From NCBI RefSeq assembly GCF_034059295.1, contig NZ_CP139141.1, positions 1,595,001-1,659,000 of the forward strand: a stretch of DNA of 64,000 bases. Reading direction: 5' to 3'. Made by a program: the position numbers and the translations under genes. This DNA is from Pseudomonas sp. HR96 (GTDB taxonomy: Bacteria > Pseudomonadota > Gammaproteobacteria > Pseudomonadales > Pseudomonadaceae). The notes beneath the pieces were generated by a model, which saw nothing but the letters and a program-made list of their open reading frames with translations, had not been told where the DNA came from and made no database searches. Numbering within the stretch: the first letter of the stretch is position 1; each line of letters begins with the position of its first letter. Below, one piece after another: positions 9,173 through 16,337 of this stretch.

Positions 9173-9193
9173 GCCGGCCGGTGGCCGGCTTGA
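9173..9193. terminator. Compact GC hairpin downstream of the DUF2513-like gene
   Basis: GCCGGCC (9173-9179), loop GGT, GGCCGGC (9183-9189), then TTGAT. A 7-bp stem 13 bases after the stop codon at 9156 fits a terminator, but the T-run is weak. Confidence 0.4.
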
Positions 9194-9384
9194 TGCTATT
9201 GCCCTCTTTCAGCGCAATCCGCACCCATTTTGCGCGAATTGCGTCGACTTAATCCCGCCACCCCCCGCAAACTGGCCGTTCCAGGCAATGGCATACATCC
9301 TGCTCCACGTTTGGCTCAACAATCGTATACAACAGTGCTAGCGACTCGCCATGAGCCGTGGCCGTTGTCTCAAGGAGGCAAACG

Positions 9385-10833
9385 ATGACCGAGCAATTGC
9401 CCAAGGGGTACAGCCCACGCCTGTACAACGCGGACCTGGGGCCCGTGCCGCAGACCTGGAGTTGGTACAACATTTTCGCCTTCTGGATGAGCGACGTGCA
9501 CAGCGTCGGTGGCTATGTGTTCGCCGCCAGCCTGTTTGCCCTCGGGCTGGCCAGCTGGCAGGTATTGATCGCCTTGCTGGCGGGGATCTGTATCGTGCAG
9601 CTGATCGCCAACCTGGTCGCCCGTCCCAGCCAGCAGGCGGCGGTGCCGTTCCCGGTGGTCTGCCGGCTGGCCTTTGGCGTGTTCGGCGCCAACATTCCCG
9701 CCGTGATTCGCGGCCTCATCGCCGTGGCCTGGTACGGCGTGCAGACCTACCTGGCCTCCAGCGCGCTGATCATCGTGGTGCTGCGCTTCTTCCCCGGCAT
9801 GGAAATCTACACCCACATGACCTTTGCCGGCCTGTCGTACCTGGGCTGGTTCGGCTTCCTCGCCCTCTGGGTGTTGCAAGCGGCGGTATTCTGGACCGGC
9901 ATGGATTCGATCAGACGCTTCATCGACTGGGCAGGCCCCGTGGTGTACGCGGTGATGTTCCTGCTGGCGGCATGGATCGTCTGGAAAGCCGGCTGGAACA
10001 ACATCAGCTTCACCTTGTCGGAAAAATCCTTGAGCGGCTGGCAGGCGTTCAGCCAGATCATCATCGCCACGGCGCTGGTGGTGTCGTACTTTTCCGGGCC
10101 GACGCTGAATTTCGGCGATTTCAGCCGCTATTGCCGGAGCATGAGCGACGTGCGCCGCGGCAATTTCTGGGGCCTGCCGGTGAATTTTCTGGCGTTCTCG
10201 CTGGTGACCGTGGTCATCGTCTCGGGCACCTTGCCTGTGTTCGGTGAAATGCTGCACGACCCGATCGCCACCGTGGCGCGCATCGATAACAGTGTGGCGG
10301 TGCTGCTAGGTGCCTTTGCCTTTGTCACAGCGACCATCGGCATCAACATCGTCGCCAATTTCGTCTCCCCGGCCTTCGACTTCGCCAACGTGTCGCCTAG
10401 CCGGATCAGCTGGCGCGCCGGCGGCATGATCGCCGCCGTGGCTTCGGTGTTCATCACGCCATGGAACCTGTTCAACAACCCGGCGGTGATCCACTACACC
10501 CTCGACGTGCTGGCAGCGTTCATCGGCCCGCTGTTCGGCATCCTGCTGGTGGATTACTACCTGATCAAGCAACGCCAGGTCGACGTGCCGGCGCTGTTCG
10601 ACGACAGCCCGTCGGGTCGCTATTACTACACCAAGGGGTTCAACCGCACGGCGATCTATGCGCTGATTCCGGCCACCCTGATGGGCGTGGCGATCACCTT
10701 CATTCCCTGGTTGCAGGTGCTGGCCAATTTCGCCTGGTTCACCGGATGCGGCCTGGGAGCCTTGTTTTACCTGGGTCTGGCCTGGCGCGAGCGCAGCCGC
10801 TACCGAGCGCCGCTGGCCGCAGTCGGGGTCTGA
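9385..10833 (+). CDS. NCS1-family nucleobase/hydantoin-type permease
   Basis: The 482-residue protein has about 12 membrane helices. It opens with YSPRLYNADLGPVPQTWSWYNIFAFWMSDVHSVGGYVFAASLF, the typical start of NCS1 symporters for uracil, allantoin, hydantoins or cytosine. Further family features are FGVFGANIPAVIRGLIAVAWYGVQTYLA and NFGDFSRYCRS, plus INIVANFVSPAFDFANVSP. The start MTEQLPKG follows a strong AAGGAGG site. Sodium- or proton-coupled uptake at the inner membrane is expected; the substrate is not certain. It lies just upstream of the guanidinobutyrate locus but is not part of its leftward operon. Confidence 0.9.
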   Translation: MTEQLPKGYSPRLYNADLGPVPQTWSWYNIFAFWMSDVHSVGGYVFAASLFALGLASWQVLIALLAGICIVQLIANLVARPSQQAAVPFPVVCRLAFGVFGANIPAVIRGLIAVAWYGVQTYLASSALIIVVLRFFPGMEIYTHMTFAGLSYLGWFGFLALWVLQAAVFWTGMDSIRRFIDWAGPVVYAVMFLLAAWIVWKAGWNNISFTLSEKSLSGWQAFSQIIIATALVVSYFSGPTLNFGDFSRYCRSMSDVRRGNFWGLPVNFLAFSLVTVVIVSGTLPVFGEMLHDPIATVARIDNSVAVLLGAFAFVTATIGINIVANFVSPAFDFANVSPSRISWRAGGMIAAVASVFITPWNLFNNPAVIHYTLDVLAAFIGPLFGILLVDYYLIKQRQVDVPALFDDSPSGRYYYTKGFNRTAIYALIPATLMGVAITFIPWLQVLANFAWFTGCGLGALFYLGLAWRERSRYRAPLAAVGV

Positions 10834-10839
10834 AACGCT

Positions 10840-10866
10840 GGGGGGCGGCGCGCCGGCGAGCGCCCC
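10840..10866 (+). terminator. GC-rich hairpin after the NCS1 permease
   Basis: GGGGGCG and CGCCCCC arms (7 bp) enclose a GC-rich loop, starting 7 bases after the permease stop. No clear T-run follows, so this is a candidate only. Confidence 0.4.
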
Positions 10867-10971
10867 CATTCATCCGAAGGAAGTGAACGCTTAGGGTCGG
10901 TTCGAGCTCTTTTGTAATAGATGTTGCATCTGGTCGCACTTTTTAGTGGTTCCAAATGTAATCCAAAGGAC

Positions 10972-10977
10972 TATGAT
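10972..10977 (+). promoter_or_regulatory. Candidate -10 box of the PA1414-like transcript
   Basis: TATGAT differs from the sigma-70 consensus TATAAT at one position and is 57 bp upstream of the small ORF start. No convincing -35 box is visible. A CACT-TTTT-AGTG inverted repeat (10937-10948) is centred about 41 bp upstream of the implied transcription start, a typical activator position. I could not find a good Anr/FNR box (TTGAT-N4-ATCAA). Confidence 0.4.
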
Positions 10978-10985
10978 CAAGGCGA

Positions 10986-11009
10986 AGTGACGACAGAATT
11001 CCCGTCACT
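10986..11009 (+). ncRNA. Stem-loop in the leader of the PA1414-like transcript
   Basis: AGTGACG (10986-10992) pairs perfectly with CGTCACT (11003-11009) across a 10-nt loop, ending 25 nt before the small ORF start. With the long hairpin at 11195-11230 it would frame an RNA of about 240 nt starting near 10984. In P. aeruginosa the PA1414 locus makes the small RNA SicX. That this locus makes an equivalent RNA is inferred from position and structure, not shown. Confidence 0.4.
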
Positions 11010-11034
11010 CAGGTTTACCCTTGAGGGGGGCATC

Positions 11035-11178
11035 ATGAAATCCGACCTGTTTTCTTCCGGCCAACTGTACAACTGGCTTCATGACCTGGCTGTCGCGCTT
11101 GGCTTGATCCCACCGCCGCTGCAACCTGTGCCCATCCCCACCGAAGATGACCGCCGGCGGCAGAAGCCGCGGCGCTGA
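11035..11178 (+). CDS. 47-residue PA1414-like small protein / possible SicX-type sRNA locus
   Basis: The short ORF MKSDLFSSGQLYNWLHDLAV continues with ALGLIPPPLQPVPIP and a basic end (RRRQKPRR). It has a good Shine-Dalgarno stretch (GAGGGGGG) a few bases upstream. From memory, the NWLHDLA-ALGL-PPLQPIP pattern is that of the PA1414 family. Neighbours support this: PA1419-, PA1420-, gbuA- and gbuR-like genes follow, as in P. aeruginosa. PA1414 was first annotated as protein-coding and later shown to encode the sRNA SicX, induced under low oxygen. Whether the peptide, the RNA or both matter here cannot be decided from sequence. Confidence 0.6.
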   Translation: MKSDLFSSGQLYNWLHDLAVALGLIPPPLQPVPIPTEDDRRRQKPRR

Positions 11179-11194
11179 TCGATTCCCGAAACGT

Positions 11195-11230
11195 CGAAGG
11201 GGCGGTACCGTCACGGTAACCGCCCCTTCG
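11195..11230. terminator. Long hairpin between the PA1414-like gene and the convergent permease
   Basis: CGAAGGGGCGGT...ACCGCCCCTTCG forms an arm of 12 bp, extendable by ACCG/CGGT with a one-base bulge. It lies 16 bases after the small ORF stop and 24 bases before the end of the convergent permease gene, so it can stop transcription from both sides. T-runs are short on both strands. Confidence 0.6.
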
Positions 11231-11253
11231 TCGTGGCAGCGGACTTCATGCAA

Positions 11254-12774
11254 TCAAGCGTGGGCCTTGACTGCCGAGGTGGTCGAGTGCGAGCGGCTGC
11301 GTGGGTCCCCTGGGCCATACACCTCTGGCAATTCCGGGAACAGGCTGAGCAGCGCCAGGTACACCAGCGCGGCCAGGCCCAGGGTCACCGGCAGGCTGAT
11401 GTCGATGCCGCCTGCCAGGTTGCCCAGGGGGCCGACGAACTGCCCCGGCAGGTTGACGAAGCACAGCCCGACCAGCGCACTGGGAATCCAGGCGCCCATG
11501 CCGCGCCAGTTCCAGCCGTGGCTGAACCAGTAACGCCCGCCGGTCTCGCCGCGGGTGAACACCTGCAGGTCGTTCGGGCAGTACCAGCCACGGCGGGTCA
11601 ACAGGCCCAGTAGCATGATCACCATCCAGGGCGTGGTGCAGGTGATGATCAGCACCGCGAAGGTCGAAACGCTCTGCACCAGGTTGGCGGCAAAGCGCCC
11701 GATGAAGATGAACGCGATGCTCATGATGCCGATCAGCAGGGTCGCCCTGACCCGCGACAGCACTCGCGGGAACACGCTGGACATGTCAAGGCCGGTGCCA
11801 TACAGCGAGGTGGTGCCGGTGGACATGCCGCCGATCACTGCCAGCAGGCACACCGGCACGAAGAACCAGGTCGGCGACACCGCCAGCAGGCCACCGACAT
11901 AGTTATTGCTGGCGATGTAGTCCGGCGCCTTGACCGCGACGATGGTCGCCGTGGCCAGGCCGAACAGCGACGGCAGCAGGGTCGCCAGTTGCGCGAGAAT
12001 CACCGCGCCTAAGATGCGTACCTTGGCCGTGTCGCGCGGTATATAGCGCGACCAGTCGCCGAGAAAGGCGCCGAACGAGATCGGGTTGCTCATCGACACC
12101 AGTGCGGCGCCGATGAAGGCCGCCCAGAACCCTGGCTGACCCATGCCGACGGTGCCGGCATAGGCGCTGTCGAAGGTCGGCGCGAACGCCACCACGCCCA
12201 GCAGGAACAGCACGCTGGCCACGGTCACGGCGATCTTGTTGACCCACAGCATGAAGCGAAAGCCGTAGATGCACACCACCAGCACCAGCAGGGCGAACAA
12301 TCCATAGGCCAGGCCCAGCGTCAGGTCGGTTTCCGGCAGCCCGATCAGGCGCTTGGCGCCCCCCACCAGGGCATCCCCCGAGCTCCATACGGAAATCGAG
12401 AAGAAGGCGATGGCGGTCAGCAGCGAGAGGAACGAGCCGACGATGCGCCCGTGAACGCCGAAGTGCGCACCGGAGGACACGGCGTTGTTGGTGCCGTTGA
12501 TCGGGCCGAACAGGCCCATGGGGGCGAGAATCAGCGCGCCGACCACGATGCCCAGCACGATCGCCCAGGCCCCGGCCTGGAACGACAGGCCGAACAGCAC
12601 CGGGAAACTGCCGAGCACGGCGGTGGAGAAGGTATTGGCGCCGCCGAAGATCAGGCGGAAGAGGTCAAGCGGGGTGGCATTGCGTTCGTGGTCGGGGATC
12701 TGTTCGACACCGTTGGTCTCGATCTGGCTGATGCTCTGGTTCATGCTGGGACTTTTCGAGTTGTTATTAGTCAT
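11254..12774 (-). CDS. Purine-cytosine-permease family (NCS1) transporter of the gbu locus
   Basis: The 506-residue protein has about 12 membrane helices preceded by a hydrophilic N-terminus ending IPDHERNATPLDLFRLIFGGANTF, characteristic of cytosine/purine permeases. Further family signatures are SNPISFGAFLGDWSRYIP and GTGLDMSSVFPRV. It corresponds in position to PA1419 of P. aeruginosa and lies 43 bp downstream of the SnoaL-like gene and gbuA on the same strand. It is therefore likely co-expressed with guanidinobutyrase. Uptake of 4-guanidinobutyrate or a related guanidino compound is a reasonable inference, not shown by the sequence. Confidence 0.88.
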   Translation of the reverse strand: MTNNNSKSPSMNQSISQIETNGVEQIPDHERNATPLDLFRLIFGGANTFSTAVLGSFPVLFGLSFQAGAWAIVLGIVVGALILAPMGLFGPINGTNNAVSSGAHFGVHGRIVGSFLSLLTAIAFFSISVWSSGDALVGGAKRLIGLPETDLTLGLAYGLFALLVLVVCIYGFRFMLWVNKIAVTVASVLFLLGVVAFAPTFDSAYAGTVGMGQPGFWAAFIGAALVSMSNPISFGAFLGDWSRYIPRDTAKVRILGAVILAQLATLLPSLFGLATATIVAVKAPDYIASNNYVGGLLAVSPTWFFVPVCLLAVIGGMSTGTTSLYGTGLDMSSVFPRVLSRVRATLLIGIMSIAFIFIGRFAANLVQSVSTFAVLIITCTTPWMVIMLLGLLTRRGWYCPNDLQVFTRGETGGRYWFSHGWNWRGMGAWIPSALVGLCFVNLPGQFVGPLGNLAGGIDISLPVTLGLAALVYLALLSLFPELPEVYGPGDPRSRSHSTTSAVKAHA

Positions 12775-12817
12775 GGTCTGCTCCGATCATTGCGCCGCGC
12801 ATCGTGTGCGGCGCTGG

Positions 12818-13288
12818 CTAAGGGGAGGGCAGTGGTTGTGCTACTGAAAGGTGTTCATGGCAGGCCAGCCAGCGGCCCTGGTTGTGTTCTTGTTGTTGTG
12901 GATCGTGTTGTGGATCGTGTTGTGGATTGAGCTGCGGACTCTGTTGCGATGACGAACGACGAAACACGATGGTCTCGCGCTCCTGGCTGCGGTACAGCTC
13001 CCCTTGCAGGCGCAGCTCGGTGGCCACGTCGTGGATGAAGATCGCCACGTCACCTTGCAGGCTGACGTAGGCATTGCGCGAGGTGCACGAGAGCACCTCG
13101 AAACCCTCGTCCCGGCGCCAGCCGTCCCACACTGCCTGGTAGGCGGCGCGGCTGAGCAACGGCTGCTCCAGGTTGTGAAAGACGAAACTGGCGTCCTCGC
13201 TGAAGGCGCCAAAATAGGCTTGCCGATCATTGCTGGCAAAGGCTTCGACGAGCGTGGCGGCGGCCTGCAGTACCTGCTCGACGCTCAT
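12818..13288 (-). CDS. SnoaL/NTF2-like protein of the gbu operon with a QHDP repeat tail
   Basis: The 156-residue protein has an NTF2-like core (residues 1-110: ATLVEAFASNDRQAYFGAFSEDASFVFHN, then VAIFIHDVATELRLQGELYRSQERETIVFRR). After this comes a low-complexity stretch, PQLNPQHDPQHDPQQQEHNQ, encoded by a 12-bp tandem DNA repeat. It then resumes with GRWLACHEHLSVAQP, which looks like the last strand of the fold, so the repeat seems inserted in a loop near the end. Its start overlaps the gbuA stop by ATGA. Position matches PA1420. Probably a small-ligand-binding or accessory protein for guanidino compound metabolism; role unproven. Confidence 0.8.
   Translation of the reverse strand: MSVEQVLQAAATLVEAFASNDRQAYFGAFSEDASFVFHNLEQPLLSRAAYQAVWDGWRRDEGFEVLSCTSRNAYVSLQGDVAIFIHDVATELRLQGELYRSQERETIVFRRSSSQQSPQLNPQHDPQHDPQQQEHNQGRWLACHEHLSVAQPLPSP
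12898..12933. repeat. 12-bp tandem repeat encoding Gln-His-Asp-Pro
   Basis: On the + strand the unit GTGGATCGTGTT occurs in tandem (two exact units and a third diverging at GTGGATTGAGCT). In the protein it gives QHDPQHDPQ flanked by degenerate units. Unit length is a multiple of three, so copy changes keep the frame. Confidence 0.8.
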
Positions 13289-14235
13289 CGGTGCACCACC
13301 CCTGGCAGCACGCAGAGCATTTCGTAGAGCAGGTTGGCGCCCAGCAGCGAGGTGTTGCCGGTGGTGTCATAAGGAGGCGAGACCTCCACCAGGTCACAGC
13401 CGACCAGGTCCAGGCCCTGGCAGCCGCGGATGATCTCGATGCCCTGGATGGTGGTCAGGCCGCCAATTTCCGGAGTGCCGGTGCCCGGTGCCCAGGCCGG
13501 GTCGATGCCGTCGATGTCGAAGCTCAGGTACACCGGGCCGTCACCGACCTTGGCGCGCACCTCTTCCATCAATGGGGTCAGCGACTTGTGCCAGCATTCC
13601 TCGGCCTGCACCACCCGGAACCCCTGTTTGCGGCACCAGTTGAAGTCTTCTGCGGTGTAGCCCTGGGCGCGCAGGCCGATCTGCACTACCCGGTCGCAGT
13701 CCAGCAGGCCTTCCTCGACTGCGCGGCGGAAGGTGGTGCCGTGGGCGATCTTCTCGCCGAACATGTGGTCGTTGACGTCGGCATGGGCATCGATGTGCAC
13801 CAGCCCGACCTTGCCGTGCTTCTTGTGTATCGCCCGCAGGATCGGCAAGGTGATGGTGTGGTCACCGCCCAGGGTCAGGGGGATGACATCGTGCTCGAGA
13901 ATGCTGTCGTAGGCCTCTTCGATGATGCGCACCGAGTCGAGCAGGTTGAAGGTATTGATCGCCACGTCGCCAATGTCGGCCACCGACAGCGAATCGAACG
14001 GGGCAGCGCCCGTGGCCATGTTGTAAGGGCGGATCATCACCGACTCGGCGCGGATCGAGCGCGGGCCGAAGCGGGTGCCGGCACGCAGCGATGTGCCGAT
14101 GTCCAGCGGAATGCCGATGAAGGCTGCGTCCAGGCCTGCGGCGGTCTCGACCTGAGGCAGGCGCAACATGGTGGCGATACCGCCGAAACGCGGCATCTCG
14201 TTACCGCCCAGTGGTTGGTGCAGGATCTTTTCCAC
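13285..14235 (-). CDS. gbuA: Guanidinobutyrase (ureohydrolase)
   Basis: The 316-residue enzyme belongs to the arginase/agmatinase superfamily and hydrolyses 4-guanidinobutyrate to 4-aminobutyrate and urea. Binuclear manganese ligands are visible in GGDHT, HIDAHADVND and SFDIDGIDPAWAPGTGTPE. The N-terminus (LHQPLGGNEMPRFGGIATM) and the C-terminus (TSLLGANLLYEMLCVLPGVV) match P. aeruginosa GbuA as I remember it. It is first in a leftward operon with the SnoaL-like protein (ATGA overlap) and the NCS1 permease, and divergent from gbuR. The 24-bp palindrome in the intergenic region is the likely control site. Confidence 0.93.
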   Translation of the reverse strand: MEKILHQPLGGNEMPRFGGIATMLRLPQVETAAGLDAAFIGIPLDIGTSLRAGTRFGPRSIRAESVMIRPYNMATGAAPFDSLSVADIGDVAINTFNLLDSVRIIEEAYDSILEHDVIPLTLGGDHTITLPILRAIHKKHGKVGLVHIDAHADVNDHMFGEKIAHGTTFRRAVEEGLLDCDRVVQIGLRAQGYTAEDFNWCRKQGFRVVQAEECWHKSLTPLMEEVRAKVGDGPVYLSFDIDGIDPAWAPGTGTPEIGGLTTIQGIEIIRGCQGLDLVGCDLVEVSPPYDTTGNTSLLGANLLYEMLCVLPGVVHR

Positions 14236-14319
14236 GGGTTTGCCTCATCTTTATGGTTATGCAGTGGGGTCGGAGTCTGCGCAAGGGCGTGCCTGGGAAG
14301 AATCCGCGACGGCAAATAG

Positions 14320-14343
14320 TTAGTTCAGAATTTTCTGAACTAA
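14320..14343. promoter_or_regulatory. Perfect 24-bp palindrome between gbuA and gbuR (candidate GbuR operator)
   Basis: TTAGTTCAGAA (14320-14330), two central T residues, and TTCTGAACTAA (14333-14343) form an uninterrupted inverted repeat. It is 84 bp from the gbuA start and 58 bp from the gbuR start. A LysR-type regulator acting on the divergent gene normally binds such dyads. Confidence 0.8.
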
Positions 14344-14401
14344 TGCACAATTCACCCGACCACCCCAGCCACCCCCTCCTGCCGATACCTGTGAATCTTC
14401 C

Positions 14402-15295
14402 ATGGCCAGTTCGCTCCCCGACCTGAAACTGTTGCGCATCTTTGTCAGCGTGGTGCGCCACCAGGGTTTCGCCAACGCCCAGCAGGAACTGAACCTCTCC
14501 ACTTCGGCCATCAGCACCTACATGAGCCAGCTGGAATCGAGCCTGGGCATCGTGCTGTGCCACCGCGGCCGTGGCGGCTTCAGCCTGACCAGCAAGGGCG
14601 AGCTGTTTCACCAGGAAACCCTGCGCGTGCTGGGCGAGATGGAGGTGTTCGAGCAGTACACCGCGGCGCTCAAGGGCGAGCTGCGCGGCACCCTGAACCT
14701 GGGAGTGATCGATTCCACCGTCAGCGACAGCGCCTTTCCGTTCGCCGAGGCCATTGGCGCCTACAGCCAGGAGTACCCGGCAGTGCACCTGCACCTGTCG
14801 GTGTCCAGCCCCTATGAGCTGCAGATGGGCGTGCAGGAAAACCGCCTGGACCTGGCCGTGGGGTCGTTTTCCACGCGCATGAGCGGGCTGGTCTACCAGC
14901 CGCTGTACCGCGAGCAGCATTGGTTGTATTGCAGCAGCCGCCACCCTCTGTACAGCGAACGCCGCATCCCGGAAGAGGTGATCACTCAGCAGCGCATGGT
15001 CGGGCGCGGCTATTGGAGCCAGGCGGAGCTGGCGCGCCATGGCTTCAAGCACAGCGCGGCGACGGTGGAGAGCATGGAGGCGCAGCTGATTCTGGTGCTG
15101 TCGGGCGCGTACATCGGCTATCTGCCCGAGCACTATGCGCAGAGCTGGGCGGACAAGGGCGACTTGCGCGTGCTGTCCCCGGCCACCTTTGGCTACCAGG
15201 CGCCGTTCTCGATGATCGTGCGCCGCGGGCGCAGCCGGGAGCCGCTGATCCAGACGTTTCGCGATCTGCTCAAGAGCCAGGTCAATCCCGGGTGA
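14402..15295 (+). CDS. gbuR: LysR-family regulator of guanidinobutyrate catabolism
   Basis: The 297-residue protein has a LysR HTH (residues about 6-65: LPDLKLLRIFVSVVRHQGFA, LSTSAISTYMSQLESSLG) and a substrate-binding domain. It is divergent from gbuA, as is gbuR (PA1422) in P. aeruginosa, where it activates gbuA in response to 4-guanidinobutyrate. The assignment rests on this position plus the LysR architecture. The 24-bp palindrome upstream is well placed for auto-control and for activation of gbuA. Confidence 0.87.
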   Translation: MASSLPDLKLLRIFVSVVRHQGFANAQQELNLSTSAISTYMSQLESSLGIVLCHRGRGGFSLTSKGELFHQETLRVLGEMEVFEQYTAALKGELRGTLNLGVIDSTVSDSAFPFAEAIGAYSQEYPAVHLHLSVSSPYELQMGVQENRLDLAVGSFSTRMSGLVYQPLYREQHWLYCSSRHPLYSERRIPEEVITQQRMVGRGYWSQAELARHGFKHSAATVESMEAQLILVLSGAYIGYLPEHYAQSWADKGDLRVLSPATFGYQAPFSMIVRRGRSREPLIQTFRDLLKSQVNPG

Positions 15296-15379
15296 TCGGC
15301 ATGCCTTTTCAGACGGGTCCTATTTTCTCTCACGGCCCTCAAGGCTAGCCTGCTGCATCTCCCCGCCGCAGGCCTGCCC

Positions 15380-15712
15380 ATGAAACGCCTGATCATCGCC
15401 TCGCTCGTCACCGCCTGCGCCACTGGCTGCGGCACTATCAGCAGCACGTTTACCGACGACCAGACCGCTCGCCAGCGCCTCAAGGCCATGGGCACTCGCT
15501 GCGAGGCTGTCCCCAGGGTCTACAGCGGCATCGCTTATGATTTCTGCACCTTGCACGCCGACCCGGCGAGTGGCCCCGGCCCGGCGGGGCTGGCGATCAA
15601 CAGCGTGCCGGTGGTGTTCTTCGATTTCCTGTTCTCCGGTGTAGCCGATACCCTCGTCTTGCCCTACAGCCTCTACCTGCAACACCGCGACGGCAGCCTT
15701 GAACTGCGCTGA
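15380..15712 (+). CDS. YceK/YidQ-family lipoprotein
   Basis: The 110-residue protein starts MKRLIIASLVTACATGCGTI. The hydrophobic core followed by Cys gives a lipobox-like ATGC, so membrane anchoring through a lipidated cysteine is predicted. The rest contains GTRCEAVPRVYSGIAYDFC, PVVFFDFLFSGVADTLVLPYSLY, the YceK/YidQ pattern in which a small outer-envelope lipoprotein ends with a conserved D-LPY motif. Function of the family is unknown. It precedes the DTW-domain gene on the same strand by 16 bp. Confidence 0.85.
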   Translation: MKRLIIASLVTACATGCGTISSTFTDDQTARQRLKAMGTRCEAVPRVYSGIAYDFCTLHADPASGPGPAGLAINSVPVVFFDFLFSGVADTLVLPYSLYLQHRDGSLELR

Positions 15713-15728
15713 GCAGCTTTGTGGCAAA

Positions 15729-16337
15729 ATGCTCGACATGCCCAGACCCCAATGCCCGCGCTGCCTGCGCCCACTCGACCACTGCCTGTGTGCGCTGATT
15801 CCGGCGCTGCCCAGCCGTTCGCGGGTGCTGGTCCTGCAGCACCCCAGCGAGGTCGGCCACGCGCTGAACACCGCCCGGCTGGCGGCGCTGGGGCTGCGCA
15901 ATAGCGAGTTGCTGGTGGGAGAGGTGTTCGAGGACCTGGCGCAGCGCTTGAACCTGCCCGGCTACCGGGCTTGTTTGTTGTTTCCCGGGCAAGAGGCGGC
16001 GATGCTCGAGCCGTATACCGCGCATCAACAGCCCCTGTTGCTGGTGGTGCCCGACGGCACCTGGCGCAAGGCGAAGAAACTGCTGCACCTCAACCCGCTG
16101 CTGGCGGGCCTGCCGCGAGTCAGCCTGAACCCTGTTGCGCCCAGCCGTTACCGCTTGCGCAAGGCCCCGGCGGCGGGCGCGCTGTCGACTATCGAGGCGG
16201 TCGCCCAGGCCCTGGAACAGCTGGAAGCGCCGGCCTCATTCGCCGCGCTGCTGCGACCCTTCGATGCCTTGATCGAAGGGCAGATCGCGGCCATGGGGCC
16301 GGACACCTTCGCGCGCAATCATCAACGCCACTCGTGA
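15729..16337 (+). CDS. DTW-domain tRNA-uridine aminocarboxypropyltransferase (TapT/YfiP family)
   Basis: The roughly 202-residue protein has an N-terminal zinc-knuckle-like CPRCLRPLDHCLC and the DTW-family signature as PDGTWRKAKKLL near residue 110, followed by APSRYRLRKAP. Family members transfer the aminocarboxypropyl group of S-adenosylmethionine to uridine in tRNA (acp3U47 for TapT). ATGs at 15729 and 15738 are both possible starts, as neither has a strong ribosome-binding site. The last 16 bp overlap, on the opposite strand, the HAD gene. Confidence 0.85.
   Translation: MLDMPRPQCPRCLRPLDHCLCALIPALPSRSRVLVLQHPSEVGHALNTARLAALGLRNSELLVGEVFEDLAQRLNLPGYRACLLFPGQEAAMLEPYTAHQQPLLLVVPDGTWRKAKKLLHLNPLLAGLPRVSLNPVAPSRYRLRKAPAAGALSTIEAVAQALEQLEAPASFAALLRPFDALIEGQIAAMGPDTFARNHQRHS

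Noticed and set aside
12898..12933. CRISPR array
   Set aside because: The 12-bp repeats are directly adjacent with no spacers and are inside a coding frame.
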